From: Marinobacter nauticus
Lineage (GTDB): Bacteria > Pseudomonadota > Gammaproteobacteria > Pseudomonadales > Oleiphilaceae
Length of the DNA stretch: 64,000 nucleotides
Assembly: GCF_003634635.1 (NCBI RefSeq)
Contig: NZ_RBJB01000004.1
Coordinates: 248,001-312,000, forward strand
Reading direction: 5' to 3'
A program made the translations under genes and the position numbers. This document shows, piece by piece, positions 47,635 through 55,586 of the stretch. Within the stretch, counting starts at the first letter, position 1. Each line of letters begins with the position of its first letter. The notes beneath the pieces are model-generated. The model saw nothing but the letters and a program-made list of their open reading frames with translations. It was not told where the DNA came from and ran no database searches.

Positions 47635-48036
47635 TCAGTCTTCGCTGGTATCCGGCAGGTAAGCACCGTCTTCGTCGTGCACTTCCTGGCCGGTTACCGG
47701 CGGGTTGAAGGCACAGATCAGGCGCATGTCTTCAGTGCCGCCGTAGAGCGTGTGCTGATCATGCTTGTCGAGTGCATACAGGGTGCCGTCGGTAATCTCG
47801 TGTACTTCACCAGTGGCTTTGTCCAGAATCTTGCCGTTACCGGCGACGCAATAGACGGCTTCCAGGTGGTGCTTGTACCAGAGGTTCAGCTCGGCGCCGG
47901 CGGGGATGATGGTCTCGTGAAAGGAGAAACCCATGCCATCTTTCTTCAGCAGCATGCGACGGCTGGTCCAGCCCGGGCCGTGAACTTCACGCTCGGTACC
48001 GATAATGTCTTGCACTCGTACGATTTTCATTCGCAT
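47635..48036 (-). CDS. ectC: Ectoine synthase (orphan EctC)
   Basis: A 133-residue cupin enzyme that closes N-gamma-acetyl-diaminobutyrate to ectoine. The residues reported for metal binding in EctC are all present: Glu59 (in [10 protein letters not shown]), Tyr87 and His95 ([14 protein letters not shown]). FHETI, CAFNPP and [11 protein letters not shown], with Glu118 and His120, also match. No ectA, ectB, ask_ect or ectD lies nearby. Instead an MFS gene follows. A GAGGA ribosome binding site is present and a TATACT box lies about 30 bp upstream. Confidence 0.88.
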   Translation of the reverse strand: MRMKIVRVQDIIGTEREVHGPGWTSRRMLLKKDGMGFSFHETIIPAGAELNLWYKHHLEAVYCVAGNGKILDKATGEVHEITDGTLYALDKHDQHTLYGGTEDMRLICAFNPPVTGQEVHDEDGAYLPDTSED

Positions 48037-48080
48037 TCCTCATTTTGTGATGGAATAGCCATACAGTATAAACATGCGGC

Positions 48081-49511
48081 TCAGGCTCGATTCAACCGCC
48101 AGTCGTCGTATGCCGCCATGGCCTGCTCGATGGCGGCGGCAAATTGTTCCCTCTGCTGATGGGTCAGAGCTCGCTGTTTCCGGCACCGTTCGAAGGCTTT
48201 CTGGATTTCCCGCCGGCTGGCTTTGTCGAGCTGTTCCAGCCAGTGATGGTCGGCCGGTTCCAGTTCCAGCAAATCCCGCCCGGCGTGGTTTCGCTGGCTG
48301 ATATGCCACCAGTGATCCACCGCCCGCCCTAACACAACATAGCCGAACTGACTGTCCTGTACAGGCCCGAAGCTGGCGGTTTTCAGGCCGTCCTTCATGG
48401 GCCCGATGCTCAGTGCCGGCAAAACCAGGCGATCCCCGTAGAAGTAACTGCCGGCAGCGCCAATCAACCCTCCGAGCAGGGCACCGGTGCCCAGCGACGA
48501 GCCAAACGTTACGGCATCAATGCCGGCACCGCTCACCGCTCCGGCACCGAAGCCCGCGGTGGCCAGGTAGCGCTTGCTGACCGCCCAGTGCTTGCGGGTG
48601 TCCTCGGAAAACAGATCGTGCTGGCTGTGCCATTGGAGTTCGGCTTCCTGGCGGCGTATGCGCTGATGCTGGTACAGGTGCTCGATGTCGATCCTGAGGG
48701 CCTGTTCCCGGTGGCGTTGGTGCCGGTACCAGCGATCCCTCAGGGTCTCGGCGAGGCTGGTATCGCTGGTTTCGGCGATCTGGTTAAGCGTCAGTGTGCG
48801 TCGTTCCTGATATGACATCAGGTCTTCCAGGGCTCGGGCAACCAGGCCTGCCGCCTGTCGCCGGCGCTGGCGGCGCTGTTCGGACAGGAACCGGGTGGCC
48901 CGTTCCAGTGGCGCCTCCCAGTCCGGTTCCAGCTGGCCGAAAGCCCGTAACAGGCTAAGATGTTGCTCAAACGGGGCGCGAACAGCGTCGAAATTGCGGA
49001 CAACCTGAAAGAACTGGCCCAGTGCAGCCTGCCAGGTGTTGCTGTAATCATCCTCACCGATACTGTTGATCAGCGCCAGGCTCGGACGCCCGGTCCAGCG
49101 CAGGATGGTCATTTCAGCCTCGTGCTCGGCACTGTAGGGCACCGAGCCATCCACTACGTAGATGATCCCGGCGCCTTCCACGATCGGTGCCAGCAACTCA
49201 CATTCATCGACAAACCGGTCATCGCCCCGGTGCTGGAGCACAAAAGCCCGCACGGTTTCCGGGTGATCCGAGGCGGAAATGCTGTGGGCTTCCAGCCACT
49301 GTAATACCCGCCGTGGGCGCTGGAAACCAGGGGTGTCCACCAGGGTATAGAGTTTCTGGCCATCAACGGTCAGTGGATAATCCTGCCGGGCCCGGGTGGT
49401 ACCGGGTTCCAGGGCAATGGCGATAGCGTCGTTCTGGGACAGGGTGGCGACGACACTGGATTTGCCCTTGTTCGGGTGGCCGACCACGGCGAATACCGGA
49501 GCATTGGTCAT
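48081..49511 (-). CDS. GTPase with C-terminal DUF3482
   Basis: A 476-residue protein. An Era/EngA-like G domain at the N-terminus has G1 GHPNKGKSSVVATL, a G3 DTPGFQ and a likely switch region (EPGTTRARQDYPL). After it comes a helical DUF3482 region with a glycine-rich hydrophobic patch (about 330-370: GFGAGAVSGAGIDAVTFGSS, then LGTGALLGGLIGAAGSYF) that may touch or enter the membrane. Its ATG overlaps the stop of the DUF2868 gene by 4 bp. The pair is known in Pseudomonas and relatives; function unknown. Confidence 0.85.
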   Translation of the reverse strand: MTNAPVFAVVGHPNKGKSSVVATLSQNDAIAIALEPGTTRARQDYPLTVDGQKLYTLVDTPGFQRPRRVLQWLEAHSISASDHPETVRAFVLQHRGDDRFVDECELLAPIVEGAGIIYVVDGSVPYSAEHEAEMTILRWTGRPSLALINSIGEDDYSNTWQAALGQFFQVVRNFDAVRAPFEQHLSLLRAFGQLEPDWEAPLERATRFLSEQRRQRRRQAAGLVARALEDLMSYQERRTLTLNQIAETSDTSLAETLRDRWYRHQRHREQALRIDIEHLYQHQRIRRQEAELQWHSQHDLFSEDTRKHWAVSKRYLATAGFGAGAVSGAGIDAVTFGSSLGTGALLGGLIGAAGSYFYGDRLVLPALSIGPMKDGLKTASFGPVQDSQFGYVVLGRAVDHWWHISQRNHAGRDLLELEPADHHWLEQLDKASRREIQKAFERCRKQRALTHQQREQFAAAIEQAMAAYDDWRLNRA

Positions 49512-50920
49512 GGTTGTGCGCTCCCGGCCAGATAGGGGTTGGGCTCGTCGACAGGTGGCAAGGCCACCGAGGCAAAGCCCGGAGCCAGGCGTTCTGTAAA
49601 CCGAAGCCAGGGCTGAACCAGGTGGGCCTGCGGTGGCTGGTTCGGATCGCTTGCCAGCGGAAGCAGGGTTACCCGGCTATTCGAGGGCCAGCGCTCCCGG
49701 GCGGTCTCCAGAAAATCGTGCAGCTCGCCGGTGGGCGGCTCCCAACTGCGGGTGACGACAATGACTGCCGGATGTTCCTGGCCGGCCAGATGGACGCTTA
49801 CTTGTGCCAGTACGTCTTCATCCTGGGCCAGACTGGCCCGGCCTCCGGCCCGGAAAATTCGGCAATCCGGAGCCTGCAGGCGTTGGGGCAACTCCGGTTC
49901 GCCGGCACCGGCCCAGCAGATCATCAGCGGGGTGTCCGGCAGTTGGTCTGGCTGGGCCCGGGTGCGGGTGTCTGGCAGGTCGGCGGCATCGTTGTGGCTG
50001 CTGCCGGTATCCAGGGTGGCAGTTTCCATCCGGTATAACAGGGCCTTCATGCTGGGATGGCCCGCCATCAGCCGAGTGGCACGGCGGCGCAGCAGGCTTT
50101 GGCTGAGAATCAGCAGCAGCACACGCGGTATCACCGTCCAGGTCAGCCATAACATGACCACGAAGGGCCACCATAGGCCCCAGCGTGAAGGCTCGACTCC
50201 GGTTGTGACGGGAGCGGTGCGAAAGAATCGGGTTGCCTCCACCAGCTCCAGAGAGGGCACCGCGGAAGGCCACAGCCAGGACCAGGGCGCCGCCAGGGCG
50301 CTGACCAGATGGTGGTAGCCGGAAGCGGCGGTATCCAGAGTGGTGCTCCAGCCAAAGGCCAGGTCCTGAACCACCACCATGATCAGCAGCGTGGCCAGGC
50401 CGGCAAGACCAAAAGCAACGCCGCCGACATGGGCCGCCCGCGCCATCAGTAGTGGCTGGAGCCGGGCCCGGGTCGGGCTGGCGTGGTCCAGGTGCAGCCG
50501 TTTCAGCAACCAGCGCCAGGGTTGCCAGCCGACTATGGCCTGTACCGTGGTGGCCAGTGCCAGCAGCAGCTGGAACAGCACAAAGGCCAGAATCACGGTG
50601 ATGTTGATGCGCTGGCCGCCGTCATAGAACAGTAGACCCAGCATGGTCACGATGCCCATCAGGCAGCCGGCACCTGTGAAGCCGCTGGTTGCCCGGTGCC
50701 AGAGTTTCAGTTCCCGACGGCCAGCCGTCACGGTGCCGCCGGGGCCGGACAGTCGATCCATGTGCGCCAGCCAGCGCGAAGGGCTGGGCTTTATTCCCTG
50801 CTGCTCGCAGTCCAGAGCAAAGCGCCGGTCCCGGCGGTGGAGAAAGGCGGGGGGCTGATCCCTGTCCCGCTGGATGCGGTCGTCAAAATCCAGCAGCAGA
50901 CGAAGGGGGTTCGGGCTCAT
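49508..50920 (-). CDS. DUF2868 membrane protein
   Basis: A 470-residue protein with about four strong helices (around 85-105, 108-130, 170-190 and 255-280), a short cytoplasmic N-terminus rich in Arg/Asp (LLDFDDRIQRDRDQPPAFLH), and a soluble C-terminal half of 200 residues. Pattern and context fit DUF2868. Translationally coupled to the DUF3482 GTPase, suggesting a membrane-bound GTPase complex. No function known. Confidence 0.8.
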   Translation of the reverse strand: MSPNPLRLLLDFDDRIQRDRDQPPAFLHRRDRRFALDCEQQGIKPSPSRWLAHMDRLSGPGGTVTAGRRELKLWHRATSGFTGAGCLMGIVTMLGLLFYDGGQRINITVILAFVLFQLLLALATTVQAIVGWQPWRWLLKRLHLDHASPTRARLQPLLMARAAHVGGVAFGLAGLATLLIMVVVQDLAFGWSTTLDTAASGYHHLVSALAAPWSWLWPSAVPSLELVEATRFFRTAPVTTGVEPSRWGLWWPFVVMLWLTWTVIPRVLLLILSQSLLRRRATRLMAGHPSMKALLYRMETATLDTGSSHNDAADLPDTRTRAQPDQLPDTPLMICWAGAGEPELPQRLQAPDCRIFRAGGRASLAQDEDVLAQVSVHLAGQEHPAVIVVTRSWEPPTGELHDFLETARERWPSNSRVTLLPLASDPNQPPQAHLVQPWLRFTERLAPGFASVALPPVDEPNPYLAGSAQP

Positions 50921-51007
50921 TCAGTGTCCTGATGCAAGTTCGGTCGTGGATGCTTTGCTGTTAGCATATAGGCAATTACGATCCTGATACCAGCCAATGG
51001 ACGCGCC

Positions 51008-51370
51008 ATGCCCCATCACCTGATGAATCTGCGCCATGTACCCGACGACGAGGCCGACGAGATCCGGGCTCTGTTTGAGGAGCATGGGGTGCGCTACTAC
51101 GAGACCCCGCCCAGCCGCTGGGGCATCAGCATGGGCGGCTTCTGGGTTCACGATGCGGAAGAGGCGGAGCGAGCCAAGGCGTTGCTGGATGAGTATCAGC
51201 GTCAGCGTTTCGAGAGGCAGCGCCAGGCCTATGAGCAAGGCCTGGCCCGCGGCGAAATCGGTGGTATCGGCTCCATGTTTCGACGCTATCCGCTGCGGAC
51301 TCTGGCGGCCTGCCTGGCCATCGCTGCAATTGCGGCAATCAGCTTGCTGCCCTTTGTCCGAATAGGCTAG
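51008..51370 (+). CDS. Small protein with C-terminal membrane helix (DUF6164-like)
   Basis: A 120-residue protein. An N-terminal domain ([20 protein letters not shown], then [20 protein letters not shown]) resembles small signal-transducing or DUF2007-like folds. A basic helix (about 60-85) and one C-terminal membrane segment (about 98-116) follow. I place it tentatively in DUF6164. The start could also be the ATG at 51023. Function unknown. Confidence 0.7.
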   Translation: MPHHLMNLRHVPDDEADEIRALFEEHGVRYYETPPSRWGISMGGFWVHDAEEAERAKALLDEYQRQRFERQRQAYEQGLARGEIGGIGSMFRRYPLRTLAACLAIAAIAAISLLPFVRIG

Positions 51371-51384
51371 TTTCGCTGCCCGTT

Positions 51385-51400
51385 GTCTGGTTTTTCAGAC
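51385..51400. promoter_or_regulatory. Predicted activator site H1
   Basis: GTCTGGTTTTTCAGAC, an imperfect palindrome of the family found near this locus (consensus GTCYGGAWWTCCGGAC). Its centre lies 19 bp from site H2 and about 170 bp upstream of the sigma-54 promoter of the hydrolase gene. Confidence 0.5.
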
Positions 51401-51403
51401 AGT

Positions 51404-51419
51404 GTTCGGTCTGCCGGAC
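51404..51419. promoter_or_regulatory. Predicted activator site H2
   Basis: GTTCGGTCTGCCGGAC, 12 of 16 positions matching the operator at 53798-53813. Nearly two helical turns from H1. Confidence 0.45.
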
Positions 51420-51476
51420 AGTCTGCGGCCAGCGGCGGTCCTGCATGCGTGCCATGCCATTGCACGCGCAACCGCT

Positions 51477-51492
51477 GTCCGGAATTCCGGAA
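51477..51492. promoter_or_regulatory. Predicted activator site H3
   Basis: GTCCGGAATTCCGGAA, one base short of a perfect palindrome. Centre 73 bp from H2 (seven turns) and about 78 bp upstream of the -24 box of the hydrolase gene. Confidence 0.6.
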
Positions 51493-51554
51493 TAGCCCCC
51501 TCTCAAGTGCCAGTAATTTTTGATTTTTCTAAATATATTCATGGTCTTGTCCGG

Positions 51555-51571
51555 TTGGCACAGGATCCGCA
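51555..51571 (+). promoter_or_regulatory. Sigma-54 promoter of the 3HB-oligomer hydrolase gene
   Basis: TTGGCACAGGATCCGCA: a perfect -24 TTGGCAC and the -12 GC, with the invariant 10 nt between GG and GC. The -12 element (CCGC) is weaker than TTGC. Predicted start of transcription about 51582, 42 nt before the ATG. Confidence 0.75.
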
Positions 51572-51623
51572 TGGGCCGTGGCGCCCATGGGGCCGATTCA
51601 ACAACAACAAACAAGGACCGACC

Positions 51624-53726
51624 ATGAAACGAATGATGCTCTGCACCCTGATAGGTGCTGCCACGGTAACGCTTACTGCCTGCAAGAAGGACGAGGTGTT
51701 CAACTCCTTGCCTGATTTCCTGGTGAGCGATGTCCGGCAGTTCGATTACGATGGCAATACCGATGATCTTCTTACCGCTGGCCTGGGGCCGGAGGGGCTG
51801 GCCAGTGCCACACCACCGGCGTTTGTCGATGCCCTGAATCCGACACCGGCGGAGTTGCGCCGGCTGGCCATCTACAACAATTACCGGGCACTGGTGGATA
51901 CTGCACCCGGCGGAGGCTATGGCAGCCTGTTTGGCCCGGCCGTGGGTAATGCCAGTGGCCGGATTCCGGGCCAGGAATTCATCGCGCTGATGCAGGTGCC
52001 GGGCGCCACTGTGCCGGTGACGGTAATGGCCCAGGTGCCCGACAGCTTTGATCCGGATTTTCCGTGCATGGTAACCGCGCCCTCCTCTGGTTCCCGCGGG
52101 ATCTACGGCGCCATTGGCACCGCCGGGGAGTGGGGCCTGAAAAAGGGCTGCGCGGTGGTTTATACCGATAAAGGCACCGGTACCGGTGCCCATAACCTCG
52201 CCACAAACACCGCCCAGTCCGTGAACGGAACACTTACCACGGAACCTGAAGAAGCCTTGTTCCGGGCGGATCTGGACGCTCAGAGCCGGGATGATTTCAA
52301 TAGCCAGTGGCAGGATCGCTTCGCCTGGAAACACGCCCATTCCAAACAGAACCCGGAGGCAGACTGGGGCCGGCATGTGTTGCAATCCATTGAGTTCGGC
52401 TTCTATGTGCTGAACACACTCCATGGCCGGGAACTGGGTAATGGTGAAACTCTCCGAACTATCAACCCGAGGAACACCCTGGTGATTGCCTCCAGTGTTT
52501 CCAACGGCGGCGGAGCCTCGGTGCGGGCGGCGGAACAGGATGAGAAAGGTCTGATTGATGGTGTGGCGGTGTCTGAGCCCAATGTGAATCCCCTTGTGGA
52601 CCGGAGTTTCAGCATTCGTCAGGGCAATGGCCCTGCACTGACGGAACACAGCCGCAGCCTGCTGGATTACACCACCGCGCTGGCGGTGTACCAGGGTTGT
52701 GCCAACCAGGCCCCCGGCATCCGCGATCTCGCCCCCCTGAACGGCGTGTTCAACCCGCCGGTGACTGGCCAGAACATCTGCCACTCTCTGTTCAATAAGG
52801 GGCTGGTGTCCGGCGCTACTCAGGATGACTGGGCCCTTGATGCACAACGGATCCTGAACGAGGACTTCGGGGTGCAGCCGGAGCAGAACCTGCTGGCGCC
52901 GGTGCATTTTGGCCTGGCGGTCGCCCAGAGCATTGCCATGACCTACGCCAATGCCTATGGCCGCGCGGGTGTTGAAGACCGGGTGTGTGGCCTGAGCCTG
53001 GCGGCGACCGGCAGTGCCGGCGCGGTGGTGCCACTGGCGCCTGCTGCCGAGGCGTCGCTGTTTGCGGCGAGTAACGGCATTCCGCCCTCCGCCGGTGTCA
53101 ATCTGGTCTACGACAACGCCGAGGGCCAGCCCACGAACCTCGCCGTTAGCGCCTCGCCCAGTTCCAGCCAGGTGGATTACGGTCTGGACGCCCTGTTGTG
53201 CCTCAGAAGTCTTGCCGAAGGCAGGAATGTGGTGACCGGCGAGCCCCTCGAGGGCGTTCAGGCTGAGCTGCACGAAGCCATTAGCCGTGGCATTTCAGCG
53301 GTGCGGGCCAGCGGAGACCTGCAGCGCAAGCCGACGGTATTTGTCACCGGACGGGCCGATGCCATCCTGCCCATCAACCACACCTCCCGACCCTATGTCG
53401 GCCTGAACCAGGCAGTGGAAGGCCGCCACAGCAACCTGCGCTATTACGAAATTCTCAACGCCCATCACCTGGACGTGCTCAACGGCTTTCCGGGCATCGG
53501 TGACCGCTATGTGCCGTTGCATCACTACTACTTCCAGGCGCTGGATCTGGTGTGGGCCCATCTCACCGACAAGCAGCCGCTGCCGCCCAGTCAAGTGGTG
53601 CGCACGGTGCCCCGGGGCAGCCTGACCACGCCCCTGACCCTGGCGAACCTGCCGCCCATTCAATCCGAACCGGCGGAAGCGGACCGGATTGTCTTCACCG
53701 GTAACCAGTTGCAGATCCCGGACTGA
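51624..53726 (+). CDS. 3-hydroxybutyrate oligomer hydrolase-family lipoprotein
   Basis: A 700-residue exported esterase of the family of the Ralstonia D-(-)-3-hydroxybutyrate oligomer hydrolase, which splits soluble 3HB oligomers to monomers. The signal ends in a lipobox (LTAC, Cys20) with Lys at +2 and +3, so an outer-membrane lipoprotein is likely. The candidate nucleophile is Ser293 in [28 protein letters not shown] and [20 protein letters not shown] hold candidates for the acid and the His. The ATG at 51624 has AAGGA upstream; the frame is open earlier but runs through the promoter. Regulated from a sigma-54 promoter. Confidence 0.85.
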   Translation: MKRMMLCTLIGAATVTLTACKKDEVFNSLPDFLVSDVRQFDYDGNTDDLLTAGLGPEGLASATPPAFVDALNPTPAELRRLAIYNNYRALVDTAPGGGYGSLFGPAVGNASGRIPGQEFIALMQVPGATVPVTVMAQVPDSFDPDFPCMVTAPSSGSRGIYGAIGTAGEWGLKKGCAVVYTDKGTGTGAHNLATNTAQSVNGTLTTEPEEALFRADLDAQSRDDFNSQWQDRFAWKHAHSKQNPEADWGRHVLQSIEFGFYVLNTLHGRELGNGETLRTINPRNTLVIASSVSNGGGASVRAAEQDEKGLIDGVAVSEPNVNPLVDRSFSIRQGNGPALTEHSRSLLDYTTALAVYQGCANQAPGIRDLAPLNGVFNPPVTGQNICHSLFNKGLVSGATQDDWALDAQRILNEDFGVQPEQNLLAPVHFGLAVAQSIAMTYANAYGRAGVEDRVCGLSLAATGSAGAVVPLAPAAEASLFAASNGIPPSAGVNLVYDNAEGQPTNLAVSASPSSSQVDYGLDALLCLRSLAEGRNVVTGEPLEGVQAELHEAISRGISAVRASGDLQRKPTVFVTGRADAILPINHTSRPYVGLNQAVEGRHSNLRYYEILNAHHLDVLNGFPGIGDRYVPLHHYYFQALDLVWAHLTDKQPLPPSQVVRTVPRGSLTTPLTLANLPPIQSEPAEADRIVFTGNQLQIPD

Positions 53727-53757
53727 TTACCGACGGTTGAATGCCACCTTTGGAGGT

Positions 53758-53786
53758 TTGCCCCCGCACCGGGGGCTTCCTATACT
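53758..53786 (+). promoter_or_regulatory. Sigma-70-type promoter of the regulator gene
   Basis: TTGCCC (53758-53763), 17 bp, TATACT (53781-53786). Predicted start of transcription about 53793, next to the operator at 53795-53816. A 6-bp hairpin (GCCCCC with GGGGGC, 53760-53776) lies within the spacer and may also end transcripts of the hydrolase gene. Confidence 0.5.
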
Positions 53787-53794
53787 CCCGTGAC

Positions 53795-53816
53795 GGCGTC
53801 CGGAAATCCGGACGCC
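53795..53816. promoter_or_regulatory. Perfect operator palindrome in front of the regulator gene
   Basis: GGCGTCCGGA, AA, TCCGGACGCC: 10-bp perfect arms; core GTCCGGAAATCCGGAC at 53798-53813. It lies between the predicted transcription start and the ATG at 53829, a position that fits autorepression by a bound regulator. Confidence 0.75.
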
Positions 53817-53828
53817 CAAGGATTGCCC

Positions 53829-55274
53829 ATGAAACCATCCCCACCCGTGAGCACGCGGACTATGAGCGAGTTGTTTACCAACAAGAACAAGAGCGGCCTG
53901 ACCCGTGACCTGATCGAAGCCCTGTTTCCCATGTTTGAGGAGGCCAGTGCCGGTGCCATTGCAGTGGATCGGGAAACCAACATTACCTGGATCAACGGCA
54001 GTTATTCCCAGTTGCTGGGGCTCGGGGATCCTTCGCAGGCGATCGGAAAGCCGGTGCGGAAGGTAATCCCGCAGACCCGGATGCCAGAGGTGATTGAAAC
54101 CGGCAAACCCCTGTTGCTGGACATCATGGAGCACAATGAGCAGCAACTGGTGGTCACTCGGTTGCCGTATTACGACGATCAGGGCGGCATTGTCGGTGCT
54201 GTTGCCTTCGTGCTATACGATGACCTGCAACCACTGACACCGCTGGTGTCCAAATACCGGCGCCTGCACCGGGATCTGGCTGCTGCCCGCAAGGCCCTGG
54301 CGAAGAAAAGCCGTGGCACCCGCTACAGTCTGGGCGATTTTGTCGGTGGCAGTCCGGCGGCCCTCGAAGTAAAGCGCCGGGCGCGACTGGCGGCAGGCCG
54401 GGACATGCCGGTACTGCTGCTGGGGGAAACCGGCACCGGCAAAGAGGTGTTAGCCCAGGCTATCCATGCGGTGTCGCCCCGGGCAGATAAGCCCTTTGTT
54501 GGTGTGAACGTGGCTGCGGTGCCGGAAAACCTGCTGGAGGCGGAATTCTTCGGTGTCGCCCCGGGCGCGTACACCGGTGCAGACCGTCGTACCCGGGAGG
54601 GCAAGTTCCAACTGGCCAACGGGGGCACGCTGTTTCTGGATGAGGTGGGGGATATGCCGCTGCCGTTGCAGGCCAAGCTGTTGCGGGCGTTGCAGGAGGG
54701 GGAAATTGAGGCTCTGGGCTCGAACAAGGTAACGACAGTGGATGTGCGGGTGATTGCGGCCACCAGTCGCAATCTGGAGGCCATGATTGCCGAGGGCAGC
54801 TTTCGTTCAGATCTCTATTACCGGCTGAATGTGCTGGAGATCAATATCCCGCCCCTGCGGGACCGATTGGCCGATCTGGGCGTGCTGTGTGAAGCCCTGC
54901 TGGGTGAAATCTGTGAGGGCCAGGACATGCGTGGCGAAATTACCGATGCCGGCGTCGCGGCCCTGGGCAGTTACGACTGGCCGGGCAACATCCGGGAATT
55001 GCGCAACGTGCTGGAGCGGGCCCTGACCATGAGCGAAGACGGTGACCTGCTGGATGCCGATGCCATCTTCAAAGTATTACCCCGTGCTGGCCAGCGTCTG
55101 GTCTCTCCGGTTCCCGCCCGCTCTGTGCGGCCGCTGGCCCGCATTGTGGCTGAGGCCGAAGCCCAGGCCATTGAAGAGGCCCTGGTGACCTGCCGCGGTA
55201 ACCGTACCAAGGCCGCCCGGCTGCTGGGGATTTCCCGTTCTGTACTCTATGAAAAACTGGCCAAGCTGTCCTGA
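53829..55274 (+). CDS. Sigma-54 activator (PAS-AAA+-Fis) of the 3HB regulon
   Basis: A 481-residue enhancer-binding protein. N-terminal PAS-like domain (about 25-140), AAA+ domain (about 175-405) with Walker A GETGTGKE (199-206), the sigma-54 contact loop as GAYTGA (246-251; Tyr for the usual Phe), Walker B GGTLFLDEVGDM, and a C-terminal Fis-type helix-turn-helix (CRGNRTKAARLLGISRSVLY). The ATG at 53829 has AAGGA upstream; a GTG at 53790 lies in the promoter. It resembles the activator of 3HB catabolism in P. aeruginosa (PA2005). A PAS-bound signal, perhaps 3HB, is inferred. Confidence 0.88.
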   Translation: MKPSPPVSTRTMSELFTNKNKSGLTRDLIEALFPMFEEASAGAIAVDRETNITWINGSYSQLLGLGDPSQAIGKPVRKVIPQTRMPEVIETGKPLLLDIMEHNEQQLVVTRLPYYDDQGGIVGAVAFVLYDDLQPLTPLVSKYRRLHRDLAAARKALAKKSRGTRYSLGDFVGGSPAALEVKRRARLAAGRDMPVLLLGETGTGKEVLAQAIHAVSPRADKPFVGVNVAAVPENLLEAEFFGVAPGAYTGADRRTREGKFQLANGGTLFLDEVGDMPLPLQAKLLRALQEGEIEALGSNKVTTVDVRVIAATSRNLEAMIAEGSFRSDLYYRLNVLEINIPPLRDRLADLGVLCEALLGEICEGQDMRGEITDAGVAALGSYDWPGNIRELRNVLERALTMSEDGDLLDADAIFKVLPRAGQRLVSPVPARSVRPLARIVAEAEAQAIEEALVTCRGNRTKAARLLGISRSVLYEKLAKLS

Positions 55275-55283
55275 AATCCGGAC
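55268..55283. promoter_or_regulatory. Predicted activator site T1
   Basis: GTCCTGAAATCCGGAC, 15 of 16 positions identical to the regulator operator core. It overlaps the stop codon of the regulator gene. Confidence 0.7.
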
Positions 55284-55287
55284 ATAT

Positions 55288-55303
55288 GTCTGGATATCGG
55301 GAC
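55288..55303. promoter_or_regulatory. Predicted activator site T2
   Basis: GTCTGGATATCGGGAC, centred exactly 20 bp from T1, so both sites lie on nearly the same face of the DNA. Confidence 0.65.
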
Positions 55304-55330
55304 AACTGCCTACTACTGAGGTCTATATGT

Positions 55331-55346
55331 GTCTTTATATCCGGAC
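55331..55346. promoter_or_regulatory. Predicted activator site T3
   Basis: GTCTTTATATCCGGAC: a full right half-site and a weaker left half. Centre 43 bp from T2 and about 75 bp upstream of the -24 box. Confidence 0.55.
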
Positions 55347-55410
55347 GGTTTGTTCGGTTGATCCTCACAAGAATCTATCTAACACTTTGAAAAACAATAA
55401 CTAATTTTTT

Positions 55411-55428
55411 CTGGTATGCCCCGTGCTT
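55411..55428 (+). promoter_or_regulatory. Sigma-54 promoter of the TRAP-bdhA operon
   Basis: CTGGTATGCCCCGTGCTT: -24 GG and -12 GC separated by exactly 10 nt, with TGCTT at -12. The -24 element is TGGTATG rather than TGGCACG. It is preceded by an AT-rich tract (55389-55410). Leader to the dctP ATG about 150 nt. Confidence 0.7.
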
Positions 55429-55586
55429 TGAGCCGTGTGCAGGACGTCAGAACAATGCAGACAACAAGACTGGCGTTACCCGTTGGACCCGCGAGACCCC
55501 CTGTCCGTCTGTTCCTGCATTGTCTGACTATACTCAGATAAGGCCGTCAAAGGCCGCACACAACAACAAAGCAAGGAGACTTGCCA

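Noticed and set aside
51402..51623. N-terminal extension of the 3HB-oligomer hydrolase
   Set aside because: It runs through activator site H3 and the -24/-12 promoter and would bury the signal peptide.
51339..53273. 644-codon open frame antisense to the hydrolase gene
   Set aside because: Shadow of the real gene, which has a lipobox, ribosome binding site and sigma-54 promoter; the antisense product has no recognisable domain.
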